Part shown: piece after piece, positions 24,339 to 35,740 of the stretch | How positions within the stretch are numbered: the first letter of the stretch is position 1 | Layout of the letters: each line of letters starts with the position of its first letter | Origin: an uncultured Thiothrix sp. | GTDB lineage: Bacteria; Pseudomonadota; Gammaproteobacteria; Thiotrichales; Thiotrichaceae | Assembly (NCBI RefSeq): GCF_937873765.1 | Contig: NZ_CALMZC010000048.1 | Span: forward strand, 1-46,354 | DNA length: 46,354 bases | Reading direction: 5' to 3' | Translations under genes and position numbers: made by a program | The notes under the pieces: model-generated | Database searches by the model: none | What the model saw: only the letters and a program-made list of their open reading frames with translations | Told to the model about the DNA's origin: nothing

Positions 24339-25196
24339 TTAGACAGCCGCCGCACCACCGACAATCTCAGAGATCTCTTGCGTAATCGCCGCTTGACGTG
24401 CCTTGTTGTACACCAGTTTCAAATCATTGATCATCTTACCAGCATTGTCAGAGGCGCTTTTCATCGCCACCATCCGCGCTGCCATTTCGCAGGCAACATT
24501 TTCGACAACACCTTGATAAATCAAGGATTCAATATAGCGTTGCATCAAGGCGTCAATGACCCCTTTTGACTCAGGCTCATAAATGTAGTCCCAATAGTGA
24601 CTCATGCCTTCATCTTTAATCGGCGCGATTGGGATGAGCTGAGTCACCTGTGGTCGCTGCGTCATACTATTGATGAATTCATTTTCCACCATGTAGAGAC
24701 GATCAATCTTGCCTTCGGCATATGCATCGAGCATAACCTTAATCGTACCCACCATATCCGCAATTTTAGGAGTATCACCCATATGAGTTTTTTGGGCGGC
24801 TAAACCATAACGACGGAACGCGTTCGCTGCTTTATTGCCAAACACAGCGATGTCAACTTCGACCCCTTGTGCTTTCCACTTAGCAATATCTTGCAACGCA
24901 GTTTTGAAGAGGTTGACGTTTAAGCCACCACACAACCCACGATCTGTGGAGATGATGATGTAACCAACTCTCTTCACTGTTGGACGTTCAATTGTATAAG
25001 GATGCTTATACTCCAAATGCCCATTAGCAACGTGGCCAACTACGGCACGCATTTTTTGAGCATACGGACGGCTAGCATTCATGCGATCTTGTGCACGACG
25101 CATCTTGGATGCCGCAACCATTTCCATCGCTTTGGTGATCTTTCGAGTATTTTGGATACTCTTGATCTGTGTGCGTATCTCTTTAGCACCTGCCAT
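24339..25196 (-). CDS. atpG: ATP synthase gamma subunit
   Basis: 285 residues, the central rotor shaft of F1. The N-terminal coiled-coil helix has [16 protein letters not shown] and the conserved C-terminal helix reads [11 protein letters not shown]. The central Asp-Arg-Gly-Leu-Cys-Gly-Gly-Leu-Asn is also conserved. It lies between atpA and atpD. Confidence 0.98.
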   Translation of the reverse strand: MAGAKEIRTQIKSIQNTRKITKAMEMVAASKMRRAQDRMNASRPYAQKMRAVVGHVANGHLEYKHPYTIERPTVKRVGYIIISTDRGLCGGLNVNLFKTALQDIAKWKAQGVEVDIAVFGNKAANAFRRYGLAAQKTHMGDTPKIADMVGTIKVMLDAYAEGKIDRLYMVENEFINSMTQRPQVTQLIPIAPIKDEGMSHYWDYIYEPESKGVIDALMQRYIESLIYQGVVENVACEMAARMVAMKSASDNAGKMINDLKLVYNKARQAAITQEISEIVGGAAAV

Positions 25197-25211
25197 GGGA
25201 CTTACCTCCCA

Positions 25212-26753
25212 TTACCAAGTGTTAGTAGACTTGAACGTTTCAAGAGCCTTACGCATAGCGCCAGCGATTTCATCGTTGTAATCACCTTTTACGTTAATCT
25301 TATCCAGAAGCTCTTTCTGGGAAGAACGCAAGTAACTCAACATAGCTGCTTCAAAATCAACAACTTTCTTCACATCTACGTCGTCTAAAAAGCCTTCGTT
25401 TGCTGCGAATAAAGAGAATGCCATTTCAGCTACAGACAACGGCGCAAACTGAGGCTGTTTCATCAGTTCAGTAACCCGCTGACCGCGTGCTAATTGTTTA
25501 CGGGTACCTTCGTCCAGATCAGAAGCAAACTGCGAGAACGCAGCCAACTCACGATATTGAGCGAGGTCAAGACGAACACCACCACCCAGCTTTTTGATGA
25601 TCTTAGTTTGTGCCGAACCACCCACCCGAGATACTGACAAACCCGCGTTAATCGCAGGACGAATACCCGCATTGAATAAGTCGGTTTCTAAGAAAATCTG
25701 ACCGTCAGTGATCGAAATAACGTTTGTCGGAACGAAGGCAGAAACGTCACCCGCTTGAGTTTCAATGATTGGCAATGCGGTCAAAGAACCGGTCTTACCC
25801 GTCACAGCACCCTTGGTGTACTCTTCAACGTAAGCAGCATTAACACGCGAAGCGCGTTCGAGCAAACGTGAGTGCAAATAGAAAACGTCCCCTGGATAAG
25901 CTTCACGACCTGGTGGACGACGCAACAACAGCGATACTTGGCGATAAGCCCAAGCTTGCTTAGTTAAGTCATCATAAACGATCAGTGCATCTTCACCGCG
26001 GTCACGGAAGTACTCGCCCATTGAGCAACCAGAATAAGGAGCAAGGTATTGCATAGACGCAGGGTCAGATGCCGTTGCTGCCACTACTGTGGTGTACTCC
26101 ATTGCGCCATGTTCTTCCAGCTTACGGACAACGTTGGCTACCGTAGAAGCTTTCTGACCAATCGCAACGTAAATACATTTTACGTCTTTACCTTTTTGGT
26201 TAATGATGGTATCGACTGCAACAGCAGTTTTACCCGTTTGGCGGTCACCAATGATCAACTCACGCTGGCCGCGACCTACAGGAACCATCGCGTCTAACGC
26301 TTTGATACCCGTTTGGAGTGGTTGGTCAACTGATTTACGGTCGATAACACCAGGAGCGATTTGCTCAACAGGTGAGAAGCCATCATTTTCAACAGGGCCT
26401 TTACCATCAATGGGGTTACCTAGTGAGTCGACCACACGACCTAATAGGCCACGACCGACTGGAACTTCCAAAATACGGCCTGTACATTTTACTGTGTCGC
26501 CTTCAGTGATACCTTTGTAGTCACCTAATACGACCGCACCGACAGAATCACGCTCTAGGTTCAGCGCTAATCCATAAGCGCCATTCGAGAATTCGATCAT
26601 CTCACCAGACATTACGTCGCCTAATCCATGCAGGCGCACGATACCGTCTGTTACAGAGACAACAGTACCCTCAGTACGTGCTTCAGCACTCGCTTCGAAG
26701 CTGCTGATGCGCTTCTTAATCAGCTCACTGATTTCAGTTGGGTTAAGTTGCAT
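25212..26753 (-). CDS. atpA: ATP synthase alpha subunit
   Basis: 513 residues, the usual length. The non-catalytic P-loop Gly-Asp-Arg-Gln-Thr-Gly-Lys-Thr is at about 169-176, and the conserved Val-Ser-Arg-Val-Gly-Gly-Ser-Ala-Gln near residue 372 carries the arginine that reaches into the catalytic site. Three copies alternate with beta in the F1 head. Confidence 0.99.
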   Translation of the reverse strand: MQLNPTEISELIKKRISSFEASAEARTEGTVVSVTDGIVRLHGLGDVMSGEMIEFSNGAYGLALNLERDSVGAVVLGDYKGITEGDTVKCTGRILEVPVGRGLLGRVVDSLGNPIDGKGPVENDGFSPVEQIAPGVIDRKSVDQPLQTGIKALDAMVPVGRGQRELIIGDRQTGKTAVAVDTIINQKGKDVKCIYVAIGQKASTVANVVRKLEEHGAMEYTTVVAATASDPASMQYLAPYSGCSMGEYFRDRGEDALIVYDDLTKQAWAYRQVSLLLRRPPGREAYPGDVFYLHSRLLERASRVNAAYVEEYTKGAVTGKTGSLTALPIIETQAGDVSAFVPTNVISITDGQIFLETDLFNAGIRPAINAGLSVSRVGGSAQTKIIKKLGGGVRLDLAQYRELAAFSQFASDLDEGTRKQLARGQRVTELMKQPQFAPLSVAEMAFSLFAANEGFLDDVDVKKVVDFEAAMLSYLRSSQKELLDKINVKGDYNDEIAGAMRKALETFKSTNTW

Positions 26754-26780
26754 GTGCTATTCCTCAGTTATCGGCTTGGC

Positions 26781-27317
26781 TTAGCGAGCCAAAGCCGCCT
26801 TCATATCTTTCAGCCTGCTTTGGATAGAGCCGTCAATGACTAAATCGCCAGCACGAATGATCGCGCCACCCATTAAAGAAGGGTCAATTTTGGTCACTAA
26901 CTTAACTTCACGTCCCAAGCGTTTCTGGAGCGCCGCAGCAATAGCTTGCTGCTGGTCATCAGTCATTTCCATCGCAGAGGTTATTTCCGCATCAACTGCA
27001 CCTTCTGCCTCAGCTTTGAATTGTTCAAAGAGAGTGGCAATTTCAGGTAACAATACAAAACGGTCATTATCCGCTAGTACCTTGAGCAAATTCCCACCTT
27101 GAGCATCAATCGCAGAACCCGCGATATCTGCAAAGGCTTGCGCTTTTTGCTCTTTGGTCATACGAGGATGACTCAGCAAGGAAGCAGAACCTTCTGCCGC
27201 GACTACCGCAGACATAGCGGCTAGTTGCGCCGACCATTGCGGCAACACACCAGCGTCCTGCGCCATCTCAAATACCGCTTTGGCATAAGGACGGGCAGCG
27301 GTTGTCAATTCAGACAT
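26781..27317 (-). CDS. atpH: ATP synthase delta subunit
   Basis: 178 residues, the part of the stator stalk that links the b subunits to the F1 head. The N-terminal helical domain has Ala-Arg-Pro-Tyr-Ala-Lys-Ala-Val-Phe and the C-terminus shows the family pattern Val-Thr-Lys-Ile-Asp-Pro-Ser-Leu-Met-Gly-Gly, with Asp-Gly-Ser-Ile just before the last helix. An AAGGTGGTG-like box precedes ATG. Confidence 0.97.
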   Translation of the reverse strand: MSELTTAARPYAKAVFEMAQDAGVLPQWSAQLAAMSAVVAAEGSASLLSHPRMTKEQKAQAFADIAGSAIDAQGGNLLKVLADNDRFVLLPEIATLFEQFKAEAEGAVDAEITSAMEMTDDQQQAIAAALQKRLGREVKLVTKIDPSLMGGAIIRAGDLVIDGSIQSRLKDMKAALAR

Positions 27318-27328
27318 GGTTCACCACC

Positions 27329-27799
27329 TTAGATTTGCGCGGTCAGCTCATCCAATGCTTTCGCATGGGCTTTTGGATTGATTTCTTTACCAAGAATCTT
27401 CTCAGCACCAGCCAAGGCCAGTGAAGAAACCTGTTGACGTAAACTTTCACGAGCACGAGAAACTTCTTGCTCGATTTCAGCTTGGGCAGCCGCTTTTACA
27501 CGATTTGCCTCTTCAACAGCAGCATTCTTGGCTTCATCAACGATTTCACCAGCACGCTTTTGCGCTTGGGAAATAATCTCTGCAGCCTCTACCTTCGCTT
27601 GCTTTAGCTCATCATCAATTTTTTGACGAGCAGCTTCTTGCTCTTGCTGACCTTTCTCAGCAGCAGCAAGACCTTCAGCAACTTTCTGGCGACGCTTATC
27701 CAGGACATCGTTCAGCGGTCCCCACATGTACTTCTGGACTAACCAGATCATGATCGAGAATGCTAAGACCTGGGCAATCAGTGTCAGAGTAATGTTCAC
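27329..27799 (-). CDS. atpF: ATP synthase b subunit
   Basis: 156 residues, starting at GTG 27799 with AGGAG about a dozen bases upstream. One N-terminal membrane helix (Ile-Ala-Gln-Val-Leu-Ala-Phe-Ser-Ile-Met-Ile-Trp-Leu-Val) is followed by a long Ala/Glu/Lys/Gln-rich coiled coil (about 35-140), the peripheral stalk. Only one b-type gene is present, so the stalk is a homodimer. Confidence 0.97.
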   Translation of the reverse strand: MNITLTLIAQVLAFSIMIWLVQKYMWGPLNDVLDKRRQKVAEGLAAAEKGQQEQEAARQKIDDELKQAKVEAAEIISQAQKRAGEIVDEAKNAAVEEANRVKAAAQAEIEQEVSRARESLRQQVSSLALAGAEKILGKEINPKAHAKALDELTAQI

Positions 27800-27867
27800 G
27801 TTACCTTTCTCCTGCTTTTAAATTAAAGCCACCGTTCACACGGGGTTTCAACACACTATCAACTGGC

Positions 27868-28155
27868 TTACATAGCCCCGATAGCAGAAGCAGCAGCACC
27901 AACGAATGGGTTTGCGAACAAGAACCACATAGCAAACGCTAAGATAATGAACGGGAATGATTCCATCAGACCAGCGAAAATGAACATATTAGTCATTAAT
28001 TGAGGACGTAGCTCAGGTTGACGTGCGATCCCTTCCAAAGTTTTCGCGCAAATCAAACCCCAGCCAATTGCAGAGCCTAAACCTGCTGCAGCGAGGATCA
28101 CGCCAACACCTACTGCGGTGTATGCATAGATCATAGCAATCAGTTCAGCATTCAT
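27868..28155 (-). CDS. atpE: ATP synthase c subunit (rotor ring)
   Basis: 95 residues forming two membrane helices joined by the conserved polar loop Ala-Arg-Gln-Pro-Glu. The ion-binding carboxylate is a Glu in Gly-Leu-Met-Glu-Ser-Phe-Pro rather than the Asp of Escherichia coli. The position that carries Gln in sodium-binding rings is Trp here (Ile-Gly-Trp-Gly) and the usual Thr and Tyr ligands are absent, so the ring is predicted to carry protons. The longer N- and C-terminal tails are common in related gammaproteobacteria. Confidence 0.98.
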   Translation of the reverse strand: MNAELIAMIYAYTAVGVGVILAAAGLGSAIGWGLICAKTLEGIARQPELRPQLMTNMFIFAGLMESFPFIILAFAMWFLFANPFVGAAASAIGAM

Positions 28156-28229
28156 TTTCCAGTCTCCTAAAAATTACCAAAAGTTAAATTAAAAATCGAA
28201 AAGCCTACAAACCATTAAAAGCAGGATGA

Positions 28230-29108
<879 letters not shown>

Positions 29109-29129
29109 TTAATAAACTTTTTTCTGCCT

Positions 29130-29498
29130 TCATGCTTGCCCTGCCTTCTGGCTAGGGCCCAATGCAAAGGCGTAGCCTAGTTGCGTTACAATAAAGGAAC
29201 CTATTAGTGGAATCGGGGTCAATTTCAAGAGACCTAAGCCGATTACTAAAGCAACTAGAACAAAAACGAAGCGTCCGACCGCACTTAGATATAGCAACAT
29301 CATGCTACGTTTTGGGTCAAAGTTGGCGTCTCCTCCTACTTTACCCATGCGCCGAGACAGTAAATATGTATTAGCAAGAGCAATTGCACCACCATAAAGT
29401 GCAGGTAGCACAGCACGTTCACCCTGTAAGTAGAAAGCAATAGCAGCACACACTACTATCAGGACGAATTGTATGGTCAGTATGTTGCGCATCTGCAT
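29130..29498 (-). CDS. atpI: ATP synthase protein I
   Basis: 122 residues with four predicted membrane helices and the conserved Arg-Arg-Met-Gly segment between the second and third. AtpI assists c-ring assembly and is dispensable in several bacteria. It is the first gene of the operon, about 40 bases from the predicted start point. A second ATG six bases inside (29492) is an alternative start. Confidence 0.9.
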   Translation of the reverse strand: MQMRNILTIQFVLIVVCAAIAFYLQGERAVLPALYGGAIALANTYLLSRRMGKVGGDANFDPKRSMMLLYLSAVGRFVFVLVALVIGLGLLKLTPIPLIGSFIVTQLGYAFALGPSQKAGQA

Positions 29499-29543
29499 CT
29501 CTGGAGGGGCAGTCTATCCCCTTGCTTTCCAAATCCCGGCGGG

Positions 29544-29572
29544 AGTATAAACACATACTAATATACGGTCAA
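29544..29572 (-). promoter_or_regulatory. Sigma-70-type promoter of the ATP synthase operon
   Basis: On the minus strand TTGACC (29572..29567), a 17-base spacer, and TATACT (29549..29544). Both hexamers are one to two bases from consensus with ideal spacing. The predicted start at about 29,537 gives a 40-base leader before atpI. Confidence 0.75.
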
Positions 29573-30113
29573 CTCTAGGTCGCCAAACCAGCGACCGCTC
29601 ACCCATCGCGTGGGCATAACTTCCTGAAGCTGCCTACAAAAATTATGTCGACATTATCCACTAATTTACAAAAGCTGCAATGGTTATCAGCAACTTAAAA
29701 TCAAATTATCTGAACAAAATATGAAGAGCAAGTTTGCTTGTATTTTTCTAAGAAATACGCAAAGTTAGTACCAAATTGACGCTATTTCTTGTGAAGGGAT
29801 GGCTAATTCACCCCTCTAACTTATGCTTAAGTAGTATTTTGGTCTGCATTCTTTTTGCATCTTGACTAGACAATCGTATGCGATTCAATTGTTCAACTGT
29901 CGACAATTAAGAAAAGCAATGCTTAAAGCTACTTATTAAGAGAGTCACTAAGTATAATAAAAATAACTAGTTTTTGTCTGCAAAAAGACTATAGAGATGC
30001 TTTGCAAGGGAAGAGAAAATCTTAGCTATTTTTGGGGTAGATTAACAGCTCTAAACTGTTAGGTGGGAGTAAACCGGCAGTACTGTCAGCAACAGCACTG
30101 CCAAAGATAGAGC
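29573..30113. other. 541-bp intergenic region between atp and algR genes
   Basis: I see no gene here. The region is AT-rich in its middle. It contains a short hairpin GGTCGC/GCGACC at 29578-29596 just upstream of the atp promoter and another hairpin near algR's 3' end. The usual parA/parB or gidB genes found upstream of atpI in many bacteria are absent. Confidence 0.7.
30076..30102 (-). terminator. Hairpin downstream of algR
   Basis: GGCAGTACTGT and ACAGCACTGCC pair with one mismatch around a five-base loop. Only a weak T-containing tail follows on the minus strand, so termination is plausible but not certain. Confidence 0.5.
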
Positions 30114-30860
30114 TTAGCGGCCACGAACGAAGCGGCGAACCTCAGCTAAATGGCGACGGCTAACTTCTAACTGGTCACGTACTTTATCTAAAGTAATCTG
30201 TGTACGACCCACATCAGACTTAGTTAAACCAGTGATACGACTTTTCGCGACTAAAGCATTGCGATGAATACGGATAAAACGATCAGCTAGATCGGTTTCT
30301 AAAGACTTCAGCGATTCTTCAATAATCACTTCCCCACCATTATGGCGAACAGTGACATATTTTTGATCCGCTTGGAAATAGACAACATCCTCAATTGGAA
30401 TCAATTCCAAATTGCCACGCATACGCGCGCAGATATGCTTACGGGATGAACGTTGACCACCGGTGCGTTGCTCTAACATCTCTAAGCGTTGAGCACGGTT
30501 AAGCGAGCGGGCTTGTTCCAGACTTTGTAATAATTGTTCTTGTCTTATTGGTTTCATAAGATACCCTGTTGCTTTTGTTGAAAAGGCTTCTAAAGCATAT
30601 TCACCATACGCTGTGGTAAATATGACGGCTGGGGGCATATCCATGCCTGAAATATGTCTAGCGGCTTCTAGCCCGTCCATGCCGGGCATAGTGATATCCA
30701 TTAAGACAATATCAGGTTGAAAACGCTCCACCATCACCACTGCCTCCGCCCCGTTTTCGGCTTCAGCACAAACATCGTAATCCGCGTACCGATCAATCAA
30801 GCCTTTGATTCTTTCGCGGGCATATTCTTCGTCATCTACAACCAAAATCTTAATCGACAT
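30114..30860 (-). CDS. algR: AlgR-type LytTR response regulator
   Basis: A 248-residue regulator. The receiver domain (1-120) has Asp9-Asp10, phosphoacceptor Asp55 (Ile-Val-Leu-Met-Asp-Ile-Thr-Met-Pro-Gly) and the Lys of Met-Lys-Pro-Ile. The C-terminal LytTR DNA-binding domain has Ile-Glu-Asp-Val-Val-Tyr-Phe-Gln-Ala-Asp-Gln-Lys-Tyr and Arg-Ile-His-Arg-Asn-Ala-Leu. AAGGAG precedes the ATG. With the sensor gene 5 bases upstream and argH beyond, the synteny matches algZ-algR of Pseudomonas, where AlgR controls alginate and twitching motility. The targets here are unknown. Confidence 0.9.
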   Translation of the reverse strand: MSIKILVVDDEEYARERIKGLIDRYADYDVCAEAENGAEAVVMVERFQPDIVLMDITMPGMDGLEAARHISGMDMPPAVIFTTAYGEYALEAFSTKATGYLMKPIRQEQLLQSLEQARSLNRAQRLEMLEQRTGGQRSSRKHICARMRGNLELIPIEDVVYFQADQKYVTVRHNGGEVIIEESLKSLETDLADRFIRIHRNALVAKSRITGLTKSDVGRTQITLDKVRDQLEVSRRHLAEVRRFVRGR

Positions 30861-30865
30861 TATTA

Positions 30866-31945
30866 TTACTCCTTGGGGATGGAAAAGGAGACGCGGTACT
30901 GCTGGGGAGTTTTTTGTATTTGCAGATTAGCGCGATCTCCATACGCGAGATGCAGTCGTTTTTGCATGTTTTCTTGGGCTATGTGGTTACCCTTTTGATG
31001 CGAGCTGGCGCCACTAGGTGAGAGTGGATTGGTGACCGATACTGCTAGATGACTACCCGCATCATATAAACTAATCCCTAGTGTCCCCCCCTCTTTACGG
31101 GGTTGTATCCCATGATAAATGGCGTTTTCCACCAAGGGTTGTAAGATTAAAGGCAGAATCTGCATGTCAAACGGTAGAGTATTCCGATCCATATCCCAGA
31201 CGACCGTCAAGCGACGTTTACCTAAGCGTAGCCCTTCCATCCGCAGATAACGCATCGTCACATCCAATTCTTCTTGTAGACTGATACGATTCCGTCTATC
31301 TAAGGTAGTACGCATAATATCCGCCAAATCTAGAATCGCCTCTTCAGCTTGCACTGGATCTTTATGCACCAAATGCGCCACTGTGTTTAAGCTATTAAAG
31401 AGAAAATGAGGACGCATCCGTGATTGCAGAGCCTCATATTTCGCATGCGAATCAGCCTCGACAGAAGCCTCCCATTGACCTTGTACATATAGATAACGCA
31501 GAACCACTAAACTCAGTACAACACTAATCACTATATTTTTTAAGAAATACAGTGCTACTCCTCCCCCCAACTCATCTAAGCTATGATTTTTAATCAGAAA
31601 TAGGCCGATGACTGAGGCAAACAGAGTAAAGACCAAGACCACACCTGTAATAATAGCAGTGGCTATTTTGTTTGAAGCAGGTGTGTAAAAACGCTGAATT
31701 AGGCATAAGACTAAGACTGAAGCTAAACTAACCCAAAGGATGAATAAAGCATTCAAGCCTAGCTTCACCAAAAACTCATGCACATCGTCTGCAGCCGCTA
31801 AGGCTAAAATAATTGCCAAAAACAAAGCAGCCGCTACGATTCGTAGTAGAGGTTGAGAGCCACAAATATTAGGTAAATAACCAAGCGTTTTGCTCATCGA
31901 TAAAGACATTCTATTCTTTTTAGCTCTTGTCTTTTTCAAACTCAT
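30866..31945 (-). CDS. algZ: AlgZ (FimS)-type sensor kinase, LytS family
   Basis: About 359 residues from ATG 31945; internal ATGs at 31909 and 31897 are alternatives, and no box clearly decides. Four membrane helices lie at about 30-150, followed by a His_kinase domain with His in Arg-Pro-His-Phe-Leu-Phe-Asn-Ser-Leu-Asn and the N-box Leu-Val-Glu-Asn-Ala-Ile-Tyr-His-Gly. The usual Asp-x-Gly-x-Gly ATP-lid motif is missing and replaced by Thr-Asn-Pro-Leu-Ser-Pro, as in AlgZ/FimS, whose kinase activity is debated. It is upstream of and close to algR. Confidence 0.88.
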   Translation of the reverse strand: MSLKKTRAKKNRMSLSMSKTLGYLPNICGSQPLLRIVAAALFLAIILALAAADDVHEFLVKLGLNALFILWVSLASVLVLCLIQRFYTPASNKIATAIITGVVLVFTLFASVIGLFLIKNHSLDELGGGVALYFLKNIVISVVLSLVVLRYLYVQGQWEASVEADSHAKYEALQSRMRPHFLFNSLNTVAHLVHKDPVQAEEAILDLADIMRTTLDRRNRISLQEELDVTMRYLRMEGLRLGKRRLTVVWDMDRNTLPFDMQILPLILQPLVENAIYHGIQPRKEGGTLGISLYDAGSHLAVSVTNPLSPSGASSHQKGNHIAQENMQKRLHLAYGDRANLQIQKTPQQYRVSFSIPKE

Positions 31946-32155
31946 CAAGGGCTGACTGGCCTGAAAATTAAGACAGGATTTAGTTAATTGTTATTTTTAT
32001 AATTTCCCAGATCGCAACTTACGATCGAGCTTTCATATCATACTATAGCTCAGCGGCTTGCTGATTGCTGAAGGCTTTTCTCGATTCTTCCATAAGGAAG
32101 GAATAAACTTCAAGTTTTTCCGCTTAACTGACTAAAACTTAACGAAACTGCGCTC

Positions 32156-33577
32156 ATGACAGCTCAAAATCACAGCAAACTCACTTATTCACCGGCCACC
32201 AAAAATCAAGCTTGGGGCGGACGCTTTACTGAATCCACGGATGCTTTCGTCGCTGAATTTACCGCCTCTATTCAATTTGATCAGCGTTTATACCAACATG
32301 ATCTCGCTGGCTCACGTGCGCATGCACGCATGCTGAATAAAGTGGGCATTCTTTCCACAGATGATCTAGAAGCCATCTTATCTGGCTTAGACCAAATCGA
32401 AGCTGAAATTGAAGCAGGCCAGTTCGAGTGGCAAATTGCGCTCGAAGATATTCATATGAATATCGAAGCGCGCCTCACTGACCGGATCGGCATTGCAGGT
32501 AAACGCCTACACACCGGACGTTCGCGCAATGATCAAGTTGCGACTGACATCCGTTTATGGTTGCGCGATCAAATTGATCATATCGCCCATGAAATTCGCC
32601 GCCTACAAACCGGCTTAGTTGCAGTCGCTGAGCGCGAAGCCGACACTATCCTCCCCGGTTTTACCCATTTACAAGTTGCGCAACCGATTACTTTCGGGCA
32701 TCACATGCTGGCGTGGTTTGAAATGCTGGAGCGTGATTATGAGCGTCTGTTGGACTGCCGTAAGCGGGTAAACATAATGCCCTTGGGTGCTGCTGCTCTA
32801 GCGGGTACTACTTATCCGATTGATCGTCATTACAGTGCTGAGTTATTAGGTTTTGAACGCCCTGCACGTAATTCCTTAGATGCGGTGAGTGATCGTGATT
32901 TTGCGATTGAGTTTACTTCGGTGGCTGCCCTCCTCCTGATGCACTTATCGCGCTTCTCGGAAGAGCTGATTTTATGGACTTCCGCGCAATTTGATTTTAT
33001 TCGCTTACCAGATCGTTTCTGCACTGGCTCTTCGATTATGCCGCAAAAGAAAAATCCGGATGTGCCGGAATTAGTACGTGGCAAAAGTGGGCGCGTGTTC
33101 GGGCATTTGATGGGCTTGCTCACTTTAATGAAAAGCCAACCACTCGCTTACAATAAAGATAATCAAGAAGATAAAGAGCCACTGTTTGATACCGTCGATA
33201 CAGTACTCGGCTGCTTGCGTGCGTTTGGCGACATGATGCCACATGTACAAACTAAACCAGAAAAAATGCGTCGTGCTGCTATGCAGGGTTTCTCTACTGC
33301 GACTGATTTAGCCGATTATTTAGTGCGTAAAGGTTTACCTTTCCGTGATGCACATGAAGTCGTCGGTAGTGCGGTTGCTTTAGGTGTGAAGATGGGGCGA
33401 GATTTAAGCGAAATGACGTTACAAGAGTTACAAGCCTTTTCGTCTATGATTGAGGAAGATATATTTAAGGTATTAACGCTAGAAGGTTCAGTCGCAGCAC
33501 GGGATCATTTGGGTGGCACTGCACCGAATCAGGTTAAATTGCAGATTGCGGCGGCTAAAGCACTTATAAGTCAATAA
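32156..33577 (+). CDS. argH: Argininosuccinate lyase
   Basis: A 473-residue enzyme that splits argininosuccinate into arginine and fumarate, the last step of arginine synthesis. The fumarase/ASL superfamily signature [11 protein letters not shown] is present near residue 290, with Thr-Gly-Arg-Ser-Arg-Asn-Asp-Gln near 120 and Pro-Gly-Phe-Thr-His-Leu-Gln near 165. The N-terminus is a few residues longer than usual, so a later start is possible. It is divergent from algZ, a conserved gammaproteobacterial arrangement. Confidence 0.97.
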   Translation: MTAQNHSKLTYSPATKNQAWGGRFTESTDAFVAEFTASIQFDQRLYQHDLAGSRAHARMLNKVGILSTDDLEAILSGLDQIEAEIEAGQFEWQIALEDIHMNIEARLTDRIGIAGKRLHTGRSRNDQVATDIRLWLRDQIDHIAHEIRRLQTGLVAVAEREADTILPGFTHLQVAQPITFGHHMLAWFEMLERDYERLLDCRKRVNIMPLGAAALAGTTYPIDRHYSAELLGFERPARNSLDAVSDRDFAIEFTSVAALLLMHLSRFSEELILWTSAQFDFIRLPDRFCTGSSIMPQKKNPDVPELVRGKSGRVFGHLMGLLTLMKSQPLAYNKDNQEDKEPLFDTVDTVLGCLRAFGDMMPHVQTKPEKMRRAAMQGFSTATDLADYLVRKGLPFRDAHEVVGSAVALGVKMGRDLSEMTLQELQAFSSMIEEDIFKVLTLEGSVAARDHLGGTAPNQVKLQIAAAKALISQ

Positions 33578-33584
33578 ATTTAAA

Positions 33585-33613
33585 GGGCTAAGCATTAATC
33601 TAGTGCTTAGCCC
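33585..33613. terminator. Bidirectional terminator between argH and the amine oxidase gene
   Basis: GGGCTAAGCA (33585-33594) pairs perfectly with TGCTTAGCCC (33604-33613) across a 9-base loop. On the minus strand TTTAAATTTA follows, on the plus strand AAACACTT. It fills most of the gap between two convergent genes. Confidence 0.75.
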
Positions 33614-33625
33614 AAACACTTATAT

Positions 33626-35713
33626 TTACTCCTTCGGCTTCCGCAAAGTCATCGCTGGATTATGGCTAAAGAAGTTATACGGCATCAGATGCACCGTTTT
33701 CCACTCTGTAGTCATCACCGGCCAATCCTCCATGCGTGGGGTATGATGGAAACCAGCCGTAAACCAAGTCACCACATCTTTATTAGCAATATTCCGATTG
33801 GCTTTTACCCACTCAGCTAAAGTATCCGAACCATCACTGGCAAAAGCATATTTGCCACCGGCATAACGCTGAGTCGGGTCATACAGGGTATTCCACACAC
33901 TATATTCGACATAAGCATTGCGCTTCATGGGTGGGTCATTCTCAAAATCGAAGGGACTATAGGCCACATTACCATGATGAATCATATAGCTCGGATTATG
34001 CCCCAGTGGCCCCTGCTTATTCATATTCATCACATGGAACATTTGCGGCTTAAGTGCACTGATTTTAAAACGCCCGTCCATTTCATTAGTGACCGGTGTA
34101 TGCGTGAGATTCCAAAGCGAGCGTCGTGGTACATCCGCAGGTGGCTCTTCTTTGACTAAATCCATCACCATGAAGGTATTGTCTTGCCCGTCAATATCAA
34201 AATCCATGCGGAAATTGAAGAAATGATCATGATTTGCAGCCACCAAATTTGGCGCAATCAACATACCATGCGCCGTATCCACTTTAGCCGTCGGATCATT
34301 CATATTAGTGGAGGCGACACCTTTGACTGCATCCAAACCAGACGCTCCAACCATAATGTAAATGTCGCCATTTTGCCGGAAGCGATAATCAATCAAATAG
34401 TCATAGTTACCCACTTCAGAAGCAGTACGCACGACTAACTCCGTATCAGGTCGACCTTCGGCGGGTACAGGCTTTTCTGGTGTTTGCGCAAAGACTTCAA
34501 AATGCCGCCATGCAGGATCACCAATATTACGCTCGAACACACAAACGGCATTCGGGATTTCGAGTGGATTACCATTATCATCATGAATTAAAGCTGGCAA
34601 AAAGGTGGCATATTTCGGGCAATCAATCCCAGCCGTGAGTGGACTCAAAAATAAGCCAAAGCCATATTCACCACTATCCATATAGGTGCGCCAATACCAG
34701 CCTTTACTGGGATCCATGTACGGCACGAAGACTTCAGATAGATGTGCTTGATACAACACGGAGCGCCAATCTTTACCATCACTCACCTTAATATCGGATA
34801 CCACCATGCCTGGACGCTTATCGATCCGATAACGGAACTTCCAAATATCCCAACTAATCTCGCTCCCATTAATGTTGTAATTCGGCTTACCCGCTTGAGT
34901 TAATACCGCAGGATTGGTTTCAGGACGCAAAGGGGCTCGCTTGGCAATTTCATCTTCAGTGTAACCCCAATCATCATTGGGAACAGGCACTACAGCCTCA
35001 TCTTCAATACGAATCACTTTGCTTTCACGCAAATCCACCACCGCATATAAACCCTCGATGGGCTTAGCATAGAAATTGGAGCTAGTCGTTGGTTTGACAT
35101 AGCAAGGCACTTTCATCAAGCGTTTGCCTTTGTCTTCTTCAAGCATGAAATTGCCTGCAGTCAATGGTAAGCAGAAGACTTCCTCCGCTTTCACATTGCG
35201 CTTAGCGAGCGCCTTAACAAAATCTTCATGCTTGAGTACCACATCCATCGCCGAAATAAATTCGGTAAAAGTCACCATCGTTTCTTTATCGAGAGTTTTA
35301 GTACTTTCAACTTTTTTATTCGTTAGATCAACAATAGCTTCTTGCACCCCTTTGTCAGTGGTGAATTGCGCCAGTGCGCGGCGGGTAACAGGGGTTTTCT
35401 CCGCTTGCCACTTTAAAACCTCAGCTTTATCCGGCTCCACCAGCTCAATTAAGGGATATAAACTTTTATCGGTTGCGCCACCACTGGTCTTTAAAAGATT
35501 AGTTATTTGTTTATACTCATCCACCGTTAGGCCATCTTGTGGGCTAAGAATCGCAGTGGTCTCAGCCGGTTTAGTAGCTTCTGTTTTGGCCGTTTCGACA
35601 GCAGGTGCAACCTCAGCCTTTTTAGTTTCGGTGCTAGCAGGGGATTCCGCGCCAACTGTGCCATGCGCCAAGACTAAAGCAATACTCAAGGATAACGCCT
35701 TGAATGCTTTCAT
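33626..35713 (-). CDS. tynA: Periplasmic copper amine oxidase (tyramine oxidase-like)
   Basis: A 695-residue quinoprotein that oxidises primary amines to aldehyde, ammonia and hydrogen peroxide. A signal peptide ends near residue 22 and is followed by an Ala/Thr/Glu/Lys-rich linker to about 55. Catalytic features: base Asp346 (Tyr-Met-Asp-Ser-Gly-Glu-Tyr-Gly), topaquinone precursor Tyr437 (Gly-Asn-Tyr-Asp-Tyr), copper ligands His495-x-His497 and His656 or His657 (Gly-Phe-His-His-Thr-Pro-Arg). It appears to lack part of the N-terminal extension of the Escherichia coli enzyme. It follows an aldehyde dehydrogenase gene, with an AGGAGGAG box before ATG. Confidence 0.92.
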   Translation of the reverse strand: MKAFKALSLSIALVLAHGTVGAESPASTETKKAEVAPAVETAKTEATKPAETTAILSPQDGLTVDEYKQITNLLKTSGGATDKSLYPLIELVEPDKAEVLKWQAEKTPVTRRALAQFTTDKGVQEAIVDLTNKKVESTKTLDKETMVTFTEFISAMDVVLKHEDFVKALAKRNVKAEEVFCLPLTAGNFMLEEDKGKRLMKVPCYVKPTTSSNFYAKPIEGLYAVVDLRESKVIRIEDEAVVPVPNDDWGYTEDEIAKRAPLRPETNPAVLTQAGKPNYNINGSEISWDIWKFRYRIDKRPGMVVSDIKVSDGKDWRSVLYQAHLSEVFVPYMDPSKGWYWRTYMDSGEYGFGLFLSPLTAGIDCPKYATFLPALIHDDNGNPLEIPNAVCVFERNIGDPAWRHFEVFAQTPEKPVPAEGRPDTELVVRTASEVGNYDYLIDYRFRQNGDIYIMVGASGLDAVKGVASTNMNDPTAKVDTAHGMLIAPNLVAANHDHFFNFRMDFDIDGQDNTFMVMDLVKEEPPADVPRRSLWNLTHTPVTNEMDGRFKISALKPQMFHVMNMNKQGPLGHNPSYMIHHGNVAYSPFDFENDPPMKRNAYVEYSVWNTLYDPTQRYAGGKYAFASDGSDTLAEWVKANRNIANKDVVTWFTAGFHHTPRMEDWPVMTTEWKTVHLMPYNFFSHNPAMTLRKPKE

Positions 35714-35740
35714 ATTCTCTCCTCCTCGTGTGTCAGTCGT

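Noticed and set aside
27868..28155. Glu-Ser in the c subunit suggested a sodium-driven ATP synthase.
   Set aside because: The other sodium ligands are missing: Trp replaces the Gln, and Phe and hydrophobic residues replace Thr and Tyr.
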